From positions 34,643 to 98,642 of the forward strand of contig NZ_VCMV01000010.1 of NCBI RefSeq assembly GCF_008757455.1: 64,000 nt of DNA, read 5' to 3'. Shown here piece after piece: positions 40,307 to 50,277 of this stretch. Source of the stretch: Microvirga brassicacearum (GTDB lineage Bacteria; Pseudomonadota; Alphaproteobacteria; Rhizobiales; Beijerinckiaceae). The notes beneath the pieces were generated by a model. It was not told the origin of the DNA. It was given only the letters and a program-made list of their open reading frames with translations, and did no database searches. The first letter of the stretch is position 1. Every line of letters starts with the position of its first letter. A program made the translations under genes and the position numbers.

Positions 40307-41155
40307 TCATGCGGCGGCCTCGATATCGCGGACGATCAGCGCTTCCAGCTCGGGCGTGACCTCCGGCGTCACGTTGAACCACCGCGCGAATCCCGGCACT
40401 GCCTGATGCAACAGCATGCCGAGACCGCCGACAATCCGCAAAGACCGGTTTTCCGCCTCGCGAAGCAACGCCGTCTTCAGCGGCACATAGACGATGTCGG
40501 TGACGATGGCGTCCCGGCGCGCGCTCGTCAGATCGATTTCCAGCGGCGGCTGGCCCGCCATGCCCAGCGAAGTGCTGTTGACGATCAGGCCCGCCTCAAT
40601 GACCAGCCGGTCGAGATCCCGCCAGTTCGCCGCGACGATGGCAGGGCCGGCAACCGGCGCGAAATCGCGCACGATCTCCTCGGCTTTGGCAGCGGTGCGG
40701 TTGATGACGACGATGCGCCGCAAGGCGCGATCCTGCAGCCCCGCAACCACCGCGCGCGCAGCGCCCCCGGCCCCGATCAGCAGCGCCGTATCCACGTTCT
40801 GTACCCAGTTTTCCCCCAGGTTTTGATCGAGGTTATCCACAAATCCCGCCACATCGGTATTGTCGCCCCAGAGGACGCCATCCTCGATCCAGAGGGTGTT
40901 GACGGCCTGCACCCGTTCGGCGCGTCGGGTGCGCCGGTCGACGCCAGCGAACGCCGCTTCCTTGTGGGGGATCGTCACATTGCCGCCGGCGAAGCCCCGC
41001 GCTGCGAACGACTCGAGGAAGGCGGCAAAATCGGCGGGCGCCACGTCGATCCGCTCGTACGAACCCTCGATCCCGTAATGCCGAAGCCAGTAGCCGTGGA
41101 TCAGCGGGGAGCGGGAATGCTGGATCGGGTGTCCGACCACGAAGGCTTTCGTCAT
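40307..41155 (-). CDS. aroE: shikimate dehydrogenase (NADP+)
   Basis: Reduces 3-dehydroshikimate to shikimate. The 282 residues begin with VVGHPIQHSRSPLIHGYW, and NVTIPHKEAAF holds the catalytic lysine. The Rossmann motif LIGAGGAARAVVAGL binds NADP. A perfect DnaA box (TTATCCACA, 40833-40841) happens to lie within it. Confidence 0.96.
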   Translation of the reverse strand: MTKAFVVGHPIQHSRSPLIHGYWLRHYGIEGSYERIDVAPADFAAFLESFAARGFAGGNVTIPHKEAAFAGVDRRTRRAERVQAVNTLWIEDGVLWGDNTDVAGFVDNLDQNLGENWVQNVDTALLIGAGGAARAVVAGLQDRALRRIVVINRTAAKAEEIVRDFAPVAGPAIVAANWRDLDRLVIEAGLIVNSTSLGMAGQPPLEIDLTSARRDAIVTDIVYVPLKTALLREAENRSLRIVGGLGMLLHQAVPGFARWFNVTPEVTPELEALIVRDIEAAA

Positions 41156-41169
41156 TCGTCAGGTTCCTG

Positions 41170-41279
41170 GATCACGATGCCATTGGGCGAGCTGCCCAAA
41201 GGCATCGGACGCGATCGATTTTCATGAATTGGAGCATGATGTCGTCCGAAGCCGCTACACCGTTCCGTACCATGCTCTA
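41170..41279 (+). repeat. full copy of the ~110-bp two-hairpin repeat
   Basis: Module one: GATGCC-A-TTGGGC pairs with GCCCAA-A-GGCATC. Module two starts GGAGCATGATGTCGTCCGAA and ends CCATGCTCTAG. It aligns end to end with the copy at 43091-43200. It fills the gap between aroE and maf, and the maf stop codon lies in its last bases. Confidence 0.7.
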
Positions 41280-41897
41280 GAACGCGAGGCAGCCGAGACG
41301 ACGCAGGGCCGCCAGCAGCGGAAGAAGCGGCAATCCCAGAATGGTGGCGTGATCCCCGTCGATCTTCTCGAACAGATGGACGCCGAGATTTTCCACCTGA
41401 TAGCAGCCGACGCCGGACAGCGCCTGCTCGCCCGCGATGTCCAGATAAGCATTGAGCGAATCCTCGCTCAGGGCCCGCATGGCAAGATGCGCCGCATCGT
41501 AGAACCACGTGACCGGCTCGCCGTCGCGCGCCAGGCAGCCGGCACTGTGGAGGCTGTGGGTGCGCCCTGCGAGATCGCGCAATTGCCGGAACGCGGCTTC
41601 GCGGTCGTAGGGGCGATGAAAGACCTGCCCGTTGCAGGAGAGAACCTGATCGGCCCCGAGCACCAGCCGGCCGGGTCGCCGCCGGCTCACCGCCAGCGCC
41701 TTCTCGGCGGCAAGCCGCGCCGCAAGCCTCTCAGGTGCGGCAATGCGCGATGCTTCCTCCACCTGGCGCTCATCGATGCGCGGATTTTCCGTTTCCACCG
41801 GCAGACCGGCGCGCTCCAGCAGGCCGCGCCGCGTGGCGCTGGTGGATGCCAGGATGAGGGGATCGGGGGCGGTCCAGAGAGCCGTCATGCGCGTCAC
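41277..41897 (-). CDS. maf: Maf family nucleotide pyrophosphatase
   Basis: A 206-residue Maf/HAM1-fold enzyme that hydrolyses non-canonical nucleotides. [26 protein letters not shown] and LGADQVL are conserved. The GTG at 41897 overlaps the ppsR stop (GTGA), and an ATG three codons later is the alternative start. Which Maf subclass it belongs to is not clear from motifs alone. Confidence 0.92.
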   Translation of the reverse strand: MTRMTALWTAPDPLILASTSATRRGLLERAGLPVETENPRIDERQVEEASRIAAPERLAARLAAEKALAVSRRRPGRLVLGADQVLSCNGQVFHRPYDREAAFRQLRDLAGRTHSLHSAGCLARDGEPVTWFYDAAHLAMRALSEDSLNAYLDIAGEQALSGVGCYQVENLGVHLFEKIDGDHATILGLPLLPLLAALRRLGCLAF

Positions 41898-42724
41898 TCG
41901 GCGATGAAGCGCAGGCGGTGATCGCGGTAAAGATCGAGAATGGCCGCCGCAGTTTCCTCGATCGAGCGACGGGTCACATCGATGGACGGCCAGTTATGGC
42001 GCGCAAAGAGCCGCCGCGACGCCGCGATCTCCTCCGCCACCGCGTCCCGGTCCACATAGGCCGTGTCGTCATCGGCTTTCAGCGACAGGAGGCGGTTCTG
42101 GCGGATCTGCACGATGCGTTCCGGGCTCGCCACCAATCCGACGATGAGCGGCTTGCGCGTCGTCTCGAGCACGCCCGGCGGCGGCATGCCCGGAATGAGC
42201 GGGATATTGGCGGTCTTCATGCCGCGATGGGCAAGATAGATCGCGGTCGGTGTTTTCGACGTCCGGCTGACGCCGAGCAGCACCACGTCGGCTTCCTCGA
42301 GATCGTGCGGCAGGTGCCCGTCATCGTGCAGGAGCGTGAAATTCATGGCGTCAATGCGCTTGAAATATTCCGCATTCAGCATGTGCTGCGCGCCCGGACG
42401 GGCCGTCGAGGCGGCACCGAGATAGGATTGCAGCAGGGAATGGACCGGTTCGAGCACCGAGAGGTGAGGCGAGCTCGTGGCGCGGCAGACCTCTTCGAGC
42501 CTGCTCGCCAGATCGCGCTCGACCAGCGTGTAGAGGACGATCCCCGGCGCCGCCTCGATTTCCGACAGCACGCGCTCGAGCTGCGTCGTCGAGCGCACCA
42601 GCGGGTAGACGTGTTCGATGGCGGCAATGCCTTCGTATTGGGCGACCGCCGCCCGCGCGACGGTGATCAGCGTTTCGCCGGTCGAATCCGACACCAGGTG
42701 GAGATGGAAGTAGCTGCGCCCCAC
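41894..42724 (-). CDS. ppsR: pyruvate, water dikinase regulatory protein (DUF299 kinase/phosphorylase)
   Basis: Bifunctional ADP-dependent kinase and Pi-dependent phosphorylase family that regulates PEP synthetase or pyruvate phosphate dikinase. The 276 residues start with [14 protein letters not shown], and the P-loop-like [15 protein letters not shown] is intact. It is the conserved left neighbour of alphaproteobacterial oriC. Confidence 0.93.
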   Translation of the reverse strand: MGRSYFHLHLVSDSTGETLITVARAAVAQYEGIAAIEHVYPLVRSTTQLERVLSEIEAAPGIVLYTLVERDLASRLEEVCRATSSPHLSVLEPVHSLLQSYLGAASTARPGAQHMLNAEYFKRIDAMNFTLLHDDGHLPHDLEEADVVLLGVSRTSKTPTAIYLAHRGMKTANIPLIPGMPPPGVLETTRKPLIVGLVASPERIVQIRQNRLLSLKADDDTAYVDRDAVAEEIAASRRLFARHNWPSIDVTRRSIEETAAAILDLYRDHRLRFIAE

Positions 42725-42754
42725 GAACAGGCTCCTGTATGAGGGGTTGATAAG

Positions 42755-42763
42755 TGTGGATAG
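42755..42763 (-). promoter_or_regulatory. DnaA box (8/9 match) in oriC
   Basis: TGTGGATAG on the + strand is one base from TGTGGATAA, the complement of the canonical TTATCCACA. It lies 31 bases from the ppsR start. It is the best DnaA box in the origin region. Confidence 0.55.
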
Positions 42764-42975
42764 AGCGCTTGTTCGGGAAGGTCCAGCACGGAGCCCTGTG
42801 GGCCGTTCGGCAATCCATCAACAGCACCGTCCGATGTGCGTCGATCGCGCCGGCATTTTGGGAAAATCCGGTACGAATCAGCAAAACCGCCTCGACTCGA
42901 ATCTCGCAACGGCCCGTTAGGGATTTGTTAAGCTTTAAGAATTCGGCAAGGATTGTGGCGCCCCTGCCTTACTCG

Positions 42976-42990
42976 TTAACGGATGGTTAA
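42976..42990. promoter_or_regulatory. CtrA binding motif in oriC
   Basis: TTAACGGATGGTTAA is an exact TTAA-N7-TTAA CtrA site, inside the perfect inverted repeat CGTTAAC-GGATG-GTTAACG. In Caulobacter CtrA sites in the origin silence replication and control hemE. That function here is inferred. Confidence 0.6.
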
Positions 42991-43090
42991 CGACCGCACC
43001 CATGTGGACGGGTTGTGGACGGGCTTGCGGCGTCGTGAATCACGGCCCAAGAGAAACAACAGATTCTAGATCAATCTCTTTTCTTTATTA

Positions 43091-43200
43091 GATCAGGATG
43101 GGCTGGACCGAAGCGGCCCAACCCATGAAAACGTGATCGATTCTCATCCCAGAGCATGATGTCGTCCGAAAACCGCTTCACACTTTTCGGCATCATGCGT
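43091..43200 (+). repeat. full copy of the ~110-bp two-hairpin repeat, at the right end of oriC
   Basis: Starts GATCAGGATGGGCTGGACC (first hairpin with CGGCCCAACCC), continues AAAACGTGATCGATTC, then AGAGCATGATG...CCGAAAA pairs with TTTTCGG-CATCATGC. It is the clearest copy of the family. It forms the hemE leader, and the hemE ribosome binding site follows directly. Confidence 0.7.
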
Positions 43201-43211
43201 AGAGAGGCCCT

Positions 43212-44246
43212 GTGCACCAACGCCCCGCTAAAACGATTCTCCGCGTTCTCGATGGCGAGCCGGTCTGGCCTCTGCCGATCTGGATCATGCGTCAGGCCGG
43301 ACGTTATCTTCCCGAATATCGGGAGACCCGGAAACGGGCGGGCTCGTTCCTCGATCTCTGCTACACACCGCGTCTCGCCGAAGAGGTGACGCTGCAACCG
43401 ATCCGCCGGTTCGGGTTCGATGCCGCCATCATGTTCTCCGACATCCTGGTGATCCCGCATGCGCTTGGGCAGGACGTCCGTTTTGTCGAGAACGAAGGGC
43501 CCAAGCTCGATCCGGTCACCACCATGGCCGATCTCAAGCGGCTTGCCGACGAGATGCCGCTCGATCGACTCGACCCTGTTTTCGAAACGCTGGATCGCCT
43601 GCACTCGTCGCTGCCGCCGGAGACCACGCTTCTGGGTTTCTGCGGCGCGCCCTGGACGGTGGCGAGCTACATGATCGCCGGGAAGGGCACGCCCGATCAG
43701 GCGCCCGCCCGACTGACCGCCTACCGCGATCCGGTTTTCATGCAGGCGCTGATCGACAAGCTGGTGGTTGCCTCCACCGCCTATCTGATCCGCCAGATCG
43801 ACGCCGGTGCGGAAGCCGTCCAGATCTTCGAGAGTTTCGGGTCCGCGTTGCCCCCGGCCTTGTTCGACATGCTGTCGCTCGACCCGATCCGCCGCATGGT
43901 CGAGGGCCTGAAAGCGGCACGGCCGCGCGCCAAAGTTATCGTGTTCGTGCGCGGCGGCGGCACCAATCTCCACCGCTTCGCGGCGGCCGGTGTCGGCGAC
44001 GGGCTGGCGCTCGACTGGACGCTCGACCCGGCGCGTGTTCTACCGACTCTGCCGGACAGAATCGCCACGCAGGGCAATCTCGATCCGCTGGCGCTGATCG
44101 CCGGGGGCGAGCCGCTCGATCGCGGCATCGATCATATTCTGGCCGCGGTGCGCGGGCGTCCGCATATCTTCAACCTGGGACACGGCATCCTGCCCGAAAC
44201 CCCGACCGAACACGTGGCGCAACTGATTGCTCGCGTCAGAGCATGA
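43212..44246 (+). CDS. hemE: uroporphyrinogen decarboxylase HemE
   Basis: Haem pathway enzyme converting uroporphyrinogen III to coproporphyrinogen III. The 344 residues carry PIWIMRQAGRYLPEY and FGFDAAIMFSDILVIP with the catalytic aspartate, and LGFCGAPWTVASYMI. GTG start with AGAGAGG four bases upstream. Its stop codon falls inside an inverted copy of the 110-bp repeat. Confidence 0.96.
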   Translation: MHQRPAKTILRVLDGEPVWPLPIWIMRQAGRYLPEYRETRKRAGSFLDLCYTPRLAEEVTLQPIRRFGFDAAIMFSDILVIPHALGQDVRFVENEGPKLDPVTTMADLKRLADEMPLDRLDPVFETLDRLHSSLPPETTLLGFCGAPWTVASYMIAGKGTPDQAPARLTAYRDPVFMQALIDKLVVASTAYLIRQIDAGAEAVQIFESFGSALPPALFDMLSLDPIRRMVEGLKAARPRAKVIVFVRGGGTNLHRFAAAGVGDGLALDWTLDPARVLPTLPDRIATQGNLDPLALIAGGEPLDRGIDHILAAVRGRPHIFNLGHGILPETPTEHVAQLIARVRA

Positions 44247-44346
44247 GGCCGAAAAGTGTGTTTTTGGGCGGTCTCATGCTCCAATCGATTGGAATCGCTC
44301 ACGTTTTGTGAGATTGCCCCAAATCGGTGAAATCTCACCGTGAACT
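44236..44346 (-). repeat. inverted copy of the ~110-bp two-hairpin repeat after hemE
   Basis: Read on the minus strand it shows the same order: a GTGAGATT...AATCTCAC hairpin, CAAAACGTGAGCGATTC, then GGAGCATGAG...CACACTTTTCGGCCTCATGCTC. It is more diverged than the copies at 41170 and 43091. It fills most of the hemE-hemJ gap and overlaps the hemE stop. Confidence 0.65.
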
Positions 44347-44365
44347 AGAGGCGCCGGGAGCCGAC

Positions 44366-44791
44366 ATGGTTTATCTCTGGATCAAAGCCGCCCACGTGAT
44401 CGCGGTCATCAGCTGGATGGCCGGCATGCTCTACCTGCCGCGGCTTTTCGTCTATCACAGCGAGACGCCGAAGGGGTCGATCCAGTCCGACACCTTCAAG
44501 ATCATGGAGCGGCGGCTTCTGAAGGCGATCATCAATCCGGCCATGGCGCTCACCTGGGTGCTCGGCCTGATCCTGATCTGGCAGGGCGGATGGATCACGT
44601 CGGGCTGGCTGCACGCCAAAATCCTGCTGGTGCTCGTGTTGAGCGGCGTGCACGGCTTCCTGTCCAAGACCGTGAAGATCTTCGCCGCCGACCAGAATAC
44701 GCGCCCGGCCAAATTCTACCGCATGATCAACGAGGTGCCGACCGTGCTGATGATTCTCATCGTCATACTGGTCATCGTGAAGCCGTTTTGA
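44366..44791 (+). CDS. hemJ: protoporphyrinogen oxidase HemJ
   Basis: A 141-residue membrane protein with four hydrophobic helices. It oxidises protoporphyrinogen IX, replacing HemG or HemY. The conserved N-terminal histidine is in WIKAAHVIAVISWMAGMLYLPRLFVYH and a conserved lysine in WLHAKILLVL. ATG 44366 has GGGAG five bases upstream. It follows hemE directly, so two haem steps are grouped next to the origin. Confidence 0.94.
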   Translation: MVYLWIKAAHVIAVISWMAGMLYLPRLFVYHSETPKGSIQSDTFKIMERRLLKAIINPAMALTWVLGLILIWQGGWITSGWLHAKILLVLVLSGVHGFLSKTVKIFAADQNTRPAKFYRMINEVPTVLMILIVILVIVKPF

Positions 44792-44855
44792 GGCCGTTTG
44801 CGCTCACGATTCGGAGACTCCCGCGCCCGCCTGCGGGAACTTCGGGTGAAGGGAC

Positions 44856-44884
44856 TTGAGGCGCGCAACGTTTGCGGCTAAAGA
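44856..44884 (+). promoter_or_regulatory. possible rho promoter
   Basis: TTGAGG, 17 bases, then TAAAGA, 65 bases after the hemJ stop and 160 bases before the rho start. Match is moderate. The leader downstream is C-rich and lacks a Shine-Dalgarno before the rho ATG, as might be expected for Rho autoregulation through its own leader. Confidence 0.25.
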
Positions 44885-45043
44885 ACAATTCTCCTTCCTC
44901 AAAGACAGGTTGCGCTGCCCGGCCCCCAGAGACTCTCTCCGAGTCGCGGTCGTGAACTGAGCGCCTTGTCGAACGTTCCTTTTAATCTCTCCCGCGTTCA
45001 GATTCTGCCTGCCCGCGCACCCACCTTCGAGAGTGCTCCCCCC

Positions 45044-46309
<1,266 letters not shown>

Positions 46310-46335
46310 GGCAGCGCGATAGCGTCCGGTTTATC

Positions 46336-46369
46336 AACCCCGTCCCCGGCAAACGAGGGCGGGGTTTTT
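46336..46369 (+). terminator. intrinsic terminator of rho
   Basis: AACCCCGTCC pairs with GGGCGGGGTT (one G-U) across an 11-base loop, ending in TTTTT. It lies 27 bases after the rho stop. Confidence 0.8.
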
Positions 46370-46445
46370 CGTTGCGAGCGCGTCGTGCGGCCGGCCCCTT
46401 TTCGCGCGCCTCGAGCTGGAAGAAATCGCCAGGTCTGTCTCGGAG

Positions 46446-46489
46446 CCTCATCCTGAGGAAGCGCGACAGCGCTGTCTCGAAGGACGAGG
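46446..46489 (+). repeat. REP-like palindromic repeat, left unit of an inverted pair
   Basis: CCTCATCCTGAGGA, then AGCGCGACAGCGCT, then GTCTCGAAGGACGAGG. It shares its ends with the unit at 35275 while the middle hairpin differs. The next unit, 20 bases on, is its inverted partner. Confidence 0.6.
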
Positions 46490-46509
46490 CGTCTCCAGAG
46501 ACCACTGGA

Positions 46510-46551
46510 GATCCTTCGAGACGCCGCTACGCGGCCCTCAGGATGGGGTGG
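46510..46551 (-). repeat. REP-like palindromic repeat, right unit of an inverted pair
   Basis: GATCCTTCGAGAC, GCCGCTACGCGGC, CCTCAGGATGGGG: the reverse complement of the REP pattern. Together with the left unit it forms a large cruciform-capable BIME-like structure between rho and the convergent DUF255 gene. Confidence 0.6.
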
Positions 46552-46594
46552 AGATACACCCAAGGTCGCACGGGCAATTTCCATTCCGGACCGG

Positions 46595-48598
46595 TCACGC
46601 CGGCGACAGCATCTCCCGGACCTGCCGGGCGAAGGCCTCGCGATCGCGGACGGGCAGGGAGCAGTGCATGCCGGCGCAGATGAGAGCCTGCGGCTCGTGG
46701 CCGGCGACGGCCGCATGCGCCGGGTGATGGGCGTCGAGAACCTCGCCCTCGCGCATCACTTGCACACTTCGATCCGTGTATGGCACCCGCAGCGCCGCCT
46801 CGCGCAGGGCGTCACTCGACGTCCCCGTGATGACGATGGTGAGACCGCGCAAGTGCAGATCGAGCGCGTTCAGGATCGACGTGTGGCCGAAGGGGCTCGC
46901 GCGCGCCATCGCCGTCAACGTCGCGAGCGCATCTTCGGCGCGCCGGTGATCCTCGTCGCGTCCGGTGATTTGCGCCAGGCGCACGAGCGCCTCGGCAAAG
47001 ACCCCATTGGCGTTCGGCACCGCGTCGTCATGGACCGGCTGCGGGCGGACCACGAGCGCATCCCCGTCTCTCGACGTCATCGCCAGCGTGCCGGTCTCCG
47101 CGACGGTGAAGTCCCGCCGGAGCGTCTCGCTCCAGGACTGCGCGTCGTCCAGATAAGGCGGTTCGCCGGTCGTCTCGAATAGCGCCAGGGCGGCGCGCAT
47201 CATGGCGGCGTGATCGAGTGCGAAGCCGGGAAAGATCAACGACCCGCCTCGCCACGAATGCCCGAGCCGGCCGTCCCGGTTCATCGATTCGGCAATGAAA
47301 CGATAGGCCGTCGCGGCCAAGTCGATCCAGTCCGGCCGATCGAGCAGGGAGGATGCGCGTACGAGGCTTGCTATCATCAGGCCGTTCCAATCCGCCAGCA
47401 CCTTGTCGTCGAGCCCCGGCCGGATGCGCGATGCCCTTCGCGCGAGAAGCTTTTCGCGCATCGGCGCCAGGCGCTGGTCGAGATCAGCCGGGAGTTCCCC
47501 GGTGATCAGCAGGTTCGGGATGTTGGTCTCTTCCCAGTTGCCGTGCGAAGAAATGTCATAGGCGGCGGCAAAGACAGTCGCGTCCGCACCCAGCACCGCG
47601 CGGATCTCGTCGAGATTCCAGACGTAGAACTTCCCCTCGACGCCCTCCGAATCGGCATCGAGGCTCGCCGCAAAGGCGCCCTCCGCCGTCACCATCTCGC
47701 GCCGGAGCCACGCCACGATCCCCTCGGCAGCATGGCGGAAAAGCGCGCGCCCGCTCTCCGCGAAGGCAAGCGCGTAAAGTTCGAGCAGCTGCGCGTTGTC
47801 GTAGAGCATCTTTTCGAAATGCGGCACCAGCCAGCGTTCGTCGACGGCGTAGCGGGCAAAGCCGCCGCCCAGGTGGTCATGAATACCGCCGAGCGCCATC
47901 CGCTCCATCGACAGCAGGAAACGCTCGCGGGCGGTGACATCGCCGCTCCGGCGCGCATGGCGATAGACGCATTCGAGGATCGGCGGGTTGGGGAATTTCG
48001 GCGCGCCGGGAAGGCCCCCATGGACTGGGTCGAGGGCGCTGGACAAGCGCCGACCCAGATCGTTCAGCTCGGACGCGGTGAGGGCGCTGCCTTCCGCTGG
48101 CGTCGCTTGGGTCAGATGCGCCTTCAGCGCCTGGGCGTTCTGGACAACCCGCTCCGGCTCCGCCTGATGAATCCGCGCGATCTCCCGCAGCACGCTGACG
48201 AAGCCGGGCCGGCCGAATCGCGGCTCCTTGGGGAAATAGGTGCCGCCCCAGAACGGCTCGCCTTGCGCCGTCAGGAACATGGTCAGCGGCCAGCCGCCCT
48301 GTTCGCCCAGCGCGTGCAGGGCGCTCATATAGACCTGATCTACGTCCGGCCGCTCTTCCCGATCGACCTTGATATTGACGAAGAGCTCGTTCATGACCTG
48401 CGCGACGCGCGCGTCCTCGAAGCTCTCATGGGCCATCACGTGGCACCAGTGGCAGGCGGCGTATCCGATCGAGAGCAGCACCGGCCGGTTCAGCCGCTGC
48501 GCTTCGGCCAGCGCCGCCGGACCCCATTCCCACCAGTGGACCGGGTTGTGCTGGTGCTGGAGGAGATAGGGCGAGCTTGCCTGTTGGAGGCGGTTCAT
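46595..48598 (-). CDS. thioredoxin-domain (DUF255/YyaL, SSP411-like) protein
   Basis: A 667-residue protein with an N-terminal thioredoxin-like domain (about 1-165) that carries the redox-type motif CHWCHVM in [13 protein letters not shown] long alpha/alpha-barrel-like part resembling N-acylglucosamine 2-epimerase follows. The family starts [14 protein letters not shown] and is widespread, but its function is not established. ATG 48598 gives the typical N-terminus, and the frame upstream is not conserved. It is divergent from mnmE. Confidence 0.9.
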   Translation of the reverse strand: MNRLQQASSPYLLQHQHNPVHWWEWGPAALAEAQRLNRPVLLSIGYAACHWCHVMAHESFEDARVAQVMNELFVNIKVDREERPDVDQVYMSALHALGEQGGWPLTMFLTAQGEPFWGGTYFPKEPRFGRPGFVSVLREIARIHQAEPERVVQNAQALKAHLTQATPAEGSALTASELNDLGRRLSSALDPVHGGLPGAPKFPNPPILECVYRHARRSGDVTARERFLLSMERMALGGIHDHLGGGFARYAVDERWLVPHFEKMLYDNAQLLELYALAFAESGRALFRHAAEGIVAWLRREMVTAEGAFAASLDADSEGVEGKFYVWNLDEIRAVLGADATVFAAAYDISSHGNWEETNIPNLLITGELPADLDQRLAPMREKLLARRASRIRPGLDDKVLADWNGLMIASLVRASSLLDRPDWIDLAATAYRFIAESMNRDGRLGHSWRGGSLIFPGFALDHAAMMRAALALFETTGEPPYLDDAQSWSETLRRDFTVAETGTLAMTSRDGDALVVRPQPVHDDAVPNANGVFAEALVRLAQITGRDEDHRRAEDALATLTAMARASPFGHTSILNALDLHLRGLTIVITGTSSDALREAALRVPYTDRSVQVMREGEVLDAHHPAHAAVAGHEPQALICAGMHCSLPVRDREAFARQVREMLSPA

Positions 48599-48741
48599 GA
48601 TGGTGCGCCTTCTCGTTTGCGGACCGCGATGGGCGAGCCGCAGGCTGGCCGGGACCAAACGTTAATCGTCTCCATCTTAAAGCTCATCGCGGTAGCGGGT
48701 TCACTTTTTCGGACGAGAGATCATTTTTTCGAGGTCGGGTC

Positions 48742-50055
48742 ATGCGGTCGGACGACACCATTTTTGCTCCTGCGTCGGGGTTCGGGCGGGCCGCGGTTTG
48801 CGTGGTGCGCATCAGCGGCCCGAAAAGTCGATTCATCATCGAAACGATTGCCGGGCCGGTGCCGTCGGCCCGCCGTCTGGCGCTGCGGACCCTGCGCGAT
48901 CCCGAAACCGGCGACGCGCTGGACCAGGCCCTGGTGGCGTGGATGCCGGGCCCGGGGAGTTTTACTGGCGAGGATCAGGTGGAGCTTCATGTTCATGGCG
49001 GTCTTGCCTCGCGGGCGGCGGTGCTGCGGACCTTGGGCGACTTGCCCGATTGCCGGGCGGCGGAAGCCGGGGAATTCACCCGCCGGGCGTTCCTGAACGG
49101 CCGCATGGATCTGAGCCGGGTCGAGGGGCTGGCGGATCTGATCGATGCGGAGACCGAGGCGCAGCGCCGCCAGGCCCTGCTGCAGCTGGAGGGCCGCCTT
49201 GGCAACGCCGCCGAGGGCTGGCGCGAGGACGTGCTTCAGGCGCTGGCCATGCTGGAGGCGAGCCTCGACTTTTCGGACGAAGGGGATGTGCCGGAGGCGC
49301 TGGAGGAGGAGATCCTGCGGCGCTTGCGGATCCTCGCCACCGCCATCGGCGAGACGCTGGCCAACCGCAGCGGCGAGCGGCTTCGCGAGGGCCTGATGGT
49401 GGTGCTGGCGGGGGCGCCGAATGCCGGCAAATCGACGCTTCTGAATGCGCTGGCCCAGCGCGATGTCGCCATCGTATCGCCGATTGCCGGAACCACGCGC
49501 GACGCCATCGAGGTGCGCTGCGACCTGGGCGGGCTGCCGGTGATCATCGTCGATACGGCAGGCCTGCGCGAAAGCACCGACGTGATCGAGCGCGAGGGCG
49601 TGGCGCGGGCCGAGGCGCGGGCGCGACAGGCCGATATCGTGCTGTGGCTGATACCGCCGGAGGACGGCGTGATCGAGCCACCGCCGGGACGGCTCGTCCT
49701 GCGGGTCGGCACCAAGAGCGATTTGAATCGGACCCGGCACGATTGCGATCTTGTCGTCTCGGCGGCGACCGGGGCGGGGATCCCGGAATTGATCGACCGG
49801 CTTCAGATCGAGGCGGGCAAGCTTCTTGGCGGCGGTTCCGACGCGTTGGTGACGCGGGAGCGCCATCGGCTCGCCCTGGAGAGCGCTAAGGATTGCTTAA
49901 CCAAGGCGATCGAAATGCTGGAACGCCGGGGACCAGTGGAATTGGCGGCCGAGGAGGTGCGCCTAGCCGCGCGAGCCCTCGGTCGGGTCGCCGGGCGCGT
50001 CGATGTGGACGACGTTCTGGACCGGCTCTTTGCCAGCTTTTGCATCGGCAAGTGA
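48742..50055 (+). CDS. mnmE: tRNA uridine-5-carboxymethylaminomethyl(34) synthesis GTPase MnmE
   Basis: Works with MnmG to make cmnm5U34 in tRNA. The 437 residues comprise a formyl-THF-binding N-terminal domain (about 1-115), a helical domain interrupted by a G domain with GAPNAGKSTLLNAL and DTAGLRES, and the C-terminal FCIGK with the conserved Cys434. It is 222 bases upstream of mnmG. Confidence 0.96.
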   Translation: MRSDDTIFAPASGFGRAAVCVVRISGPKSRFIIETIAGPVPSARRLALRTLRDPETGDALDQALVAWMPGPGSFTGEDQVELHVHGGLASRAAVLRTLGDLPDCRAAEAGEFTRRAFLNGRMDLSRVEGLADLIDAETEAQRRQALLQLEGRLGNAAEGWREDVLQALAMLEASLDFSDEGDVPEALEEEILRRLRILATAIGETLANRSGERLREGLMVVLAGAPNAGKSTLLNALAQRDVAIVSPIAGTTRDAIEVRCDLGGLPVIIVDTAGLRESTDVIEREGVARAEARARQADIVLWLIPPEDGVIEPPPGRLVLRVGTKSDLNRTRHDCDLVVSAATGAGIPELIDRLQIEAGKLLGGGSDALVTRERHRLALESAKDCLTKAIEMLERRGPVELAAEEVRLAARALGRVAGRVDVDDVLDRLFASFCIGK

Positions 50056-50203
50056 GCGTGTGTGTCCCCGGCTGCTCCTTCGAAATGTCGGTTTGTGCGA
50101 GCAGAAGCCGTGACCGCGTGGCCGTGGACAGGCTGTGCGCAAGGAGTCGACAGGGAGTCGATAGCCTGTGGACGGGCAGGGGAAAACCGCACCCCGGCGG
50201 CGA

Positions 50204-50219
50204 TGTTTCACGTGAAACA
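50204..50219. promoter_or_regulatory. parS centromere site 1
   Basis: TGTTTCACGTGAAACA, a perfect 16-bp parS palindrome, lies in the mnmE-mnmG spacer, 58 bases before the mnmG start. It is bound by ParB encoded 3.4 kb downstream, which marks origin-proximal DNA for segregation. Confidence 0.95.
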
Positions 50220-50277
50220 TTTTGCCCTTTGACCTGATGGAGCCTAGCGCGTACTTCCACCTCTCGGAGAGTCAGGC

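Larger units (their letters stand above)
42725..43211. other. probable chromosomal replication origin (oriC) between ppsR and hemE
   Basis: This 487-base gap has no credible gene. The hemE-flanked position matches the Caulobacter and Rhizobiales origin. It contains TGTGGATAG (42755-42763, 8/9 to the DnaA box), two direct TGTGGACGG copies (43003 and 43014, weaker), a perfect TTAA-N7-TTAA CtrA motif (42976-42990), a second TTAA pair (42928-42938) and an AT-rich tract (about 43060-43096) that could unwind. Genes left of it (dnaQ-ppsR) read leftward and those right of it (hemE-rho) read rightward. The last 110 bases are a repeat copy. Confidence 0.75.

Noticed and set aside
43071..43973. 300-residue minus-strand frame over oriC and hemE
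   Set aside because: It is opposite hemE and has no recognisable motif.
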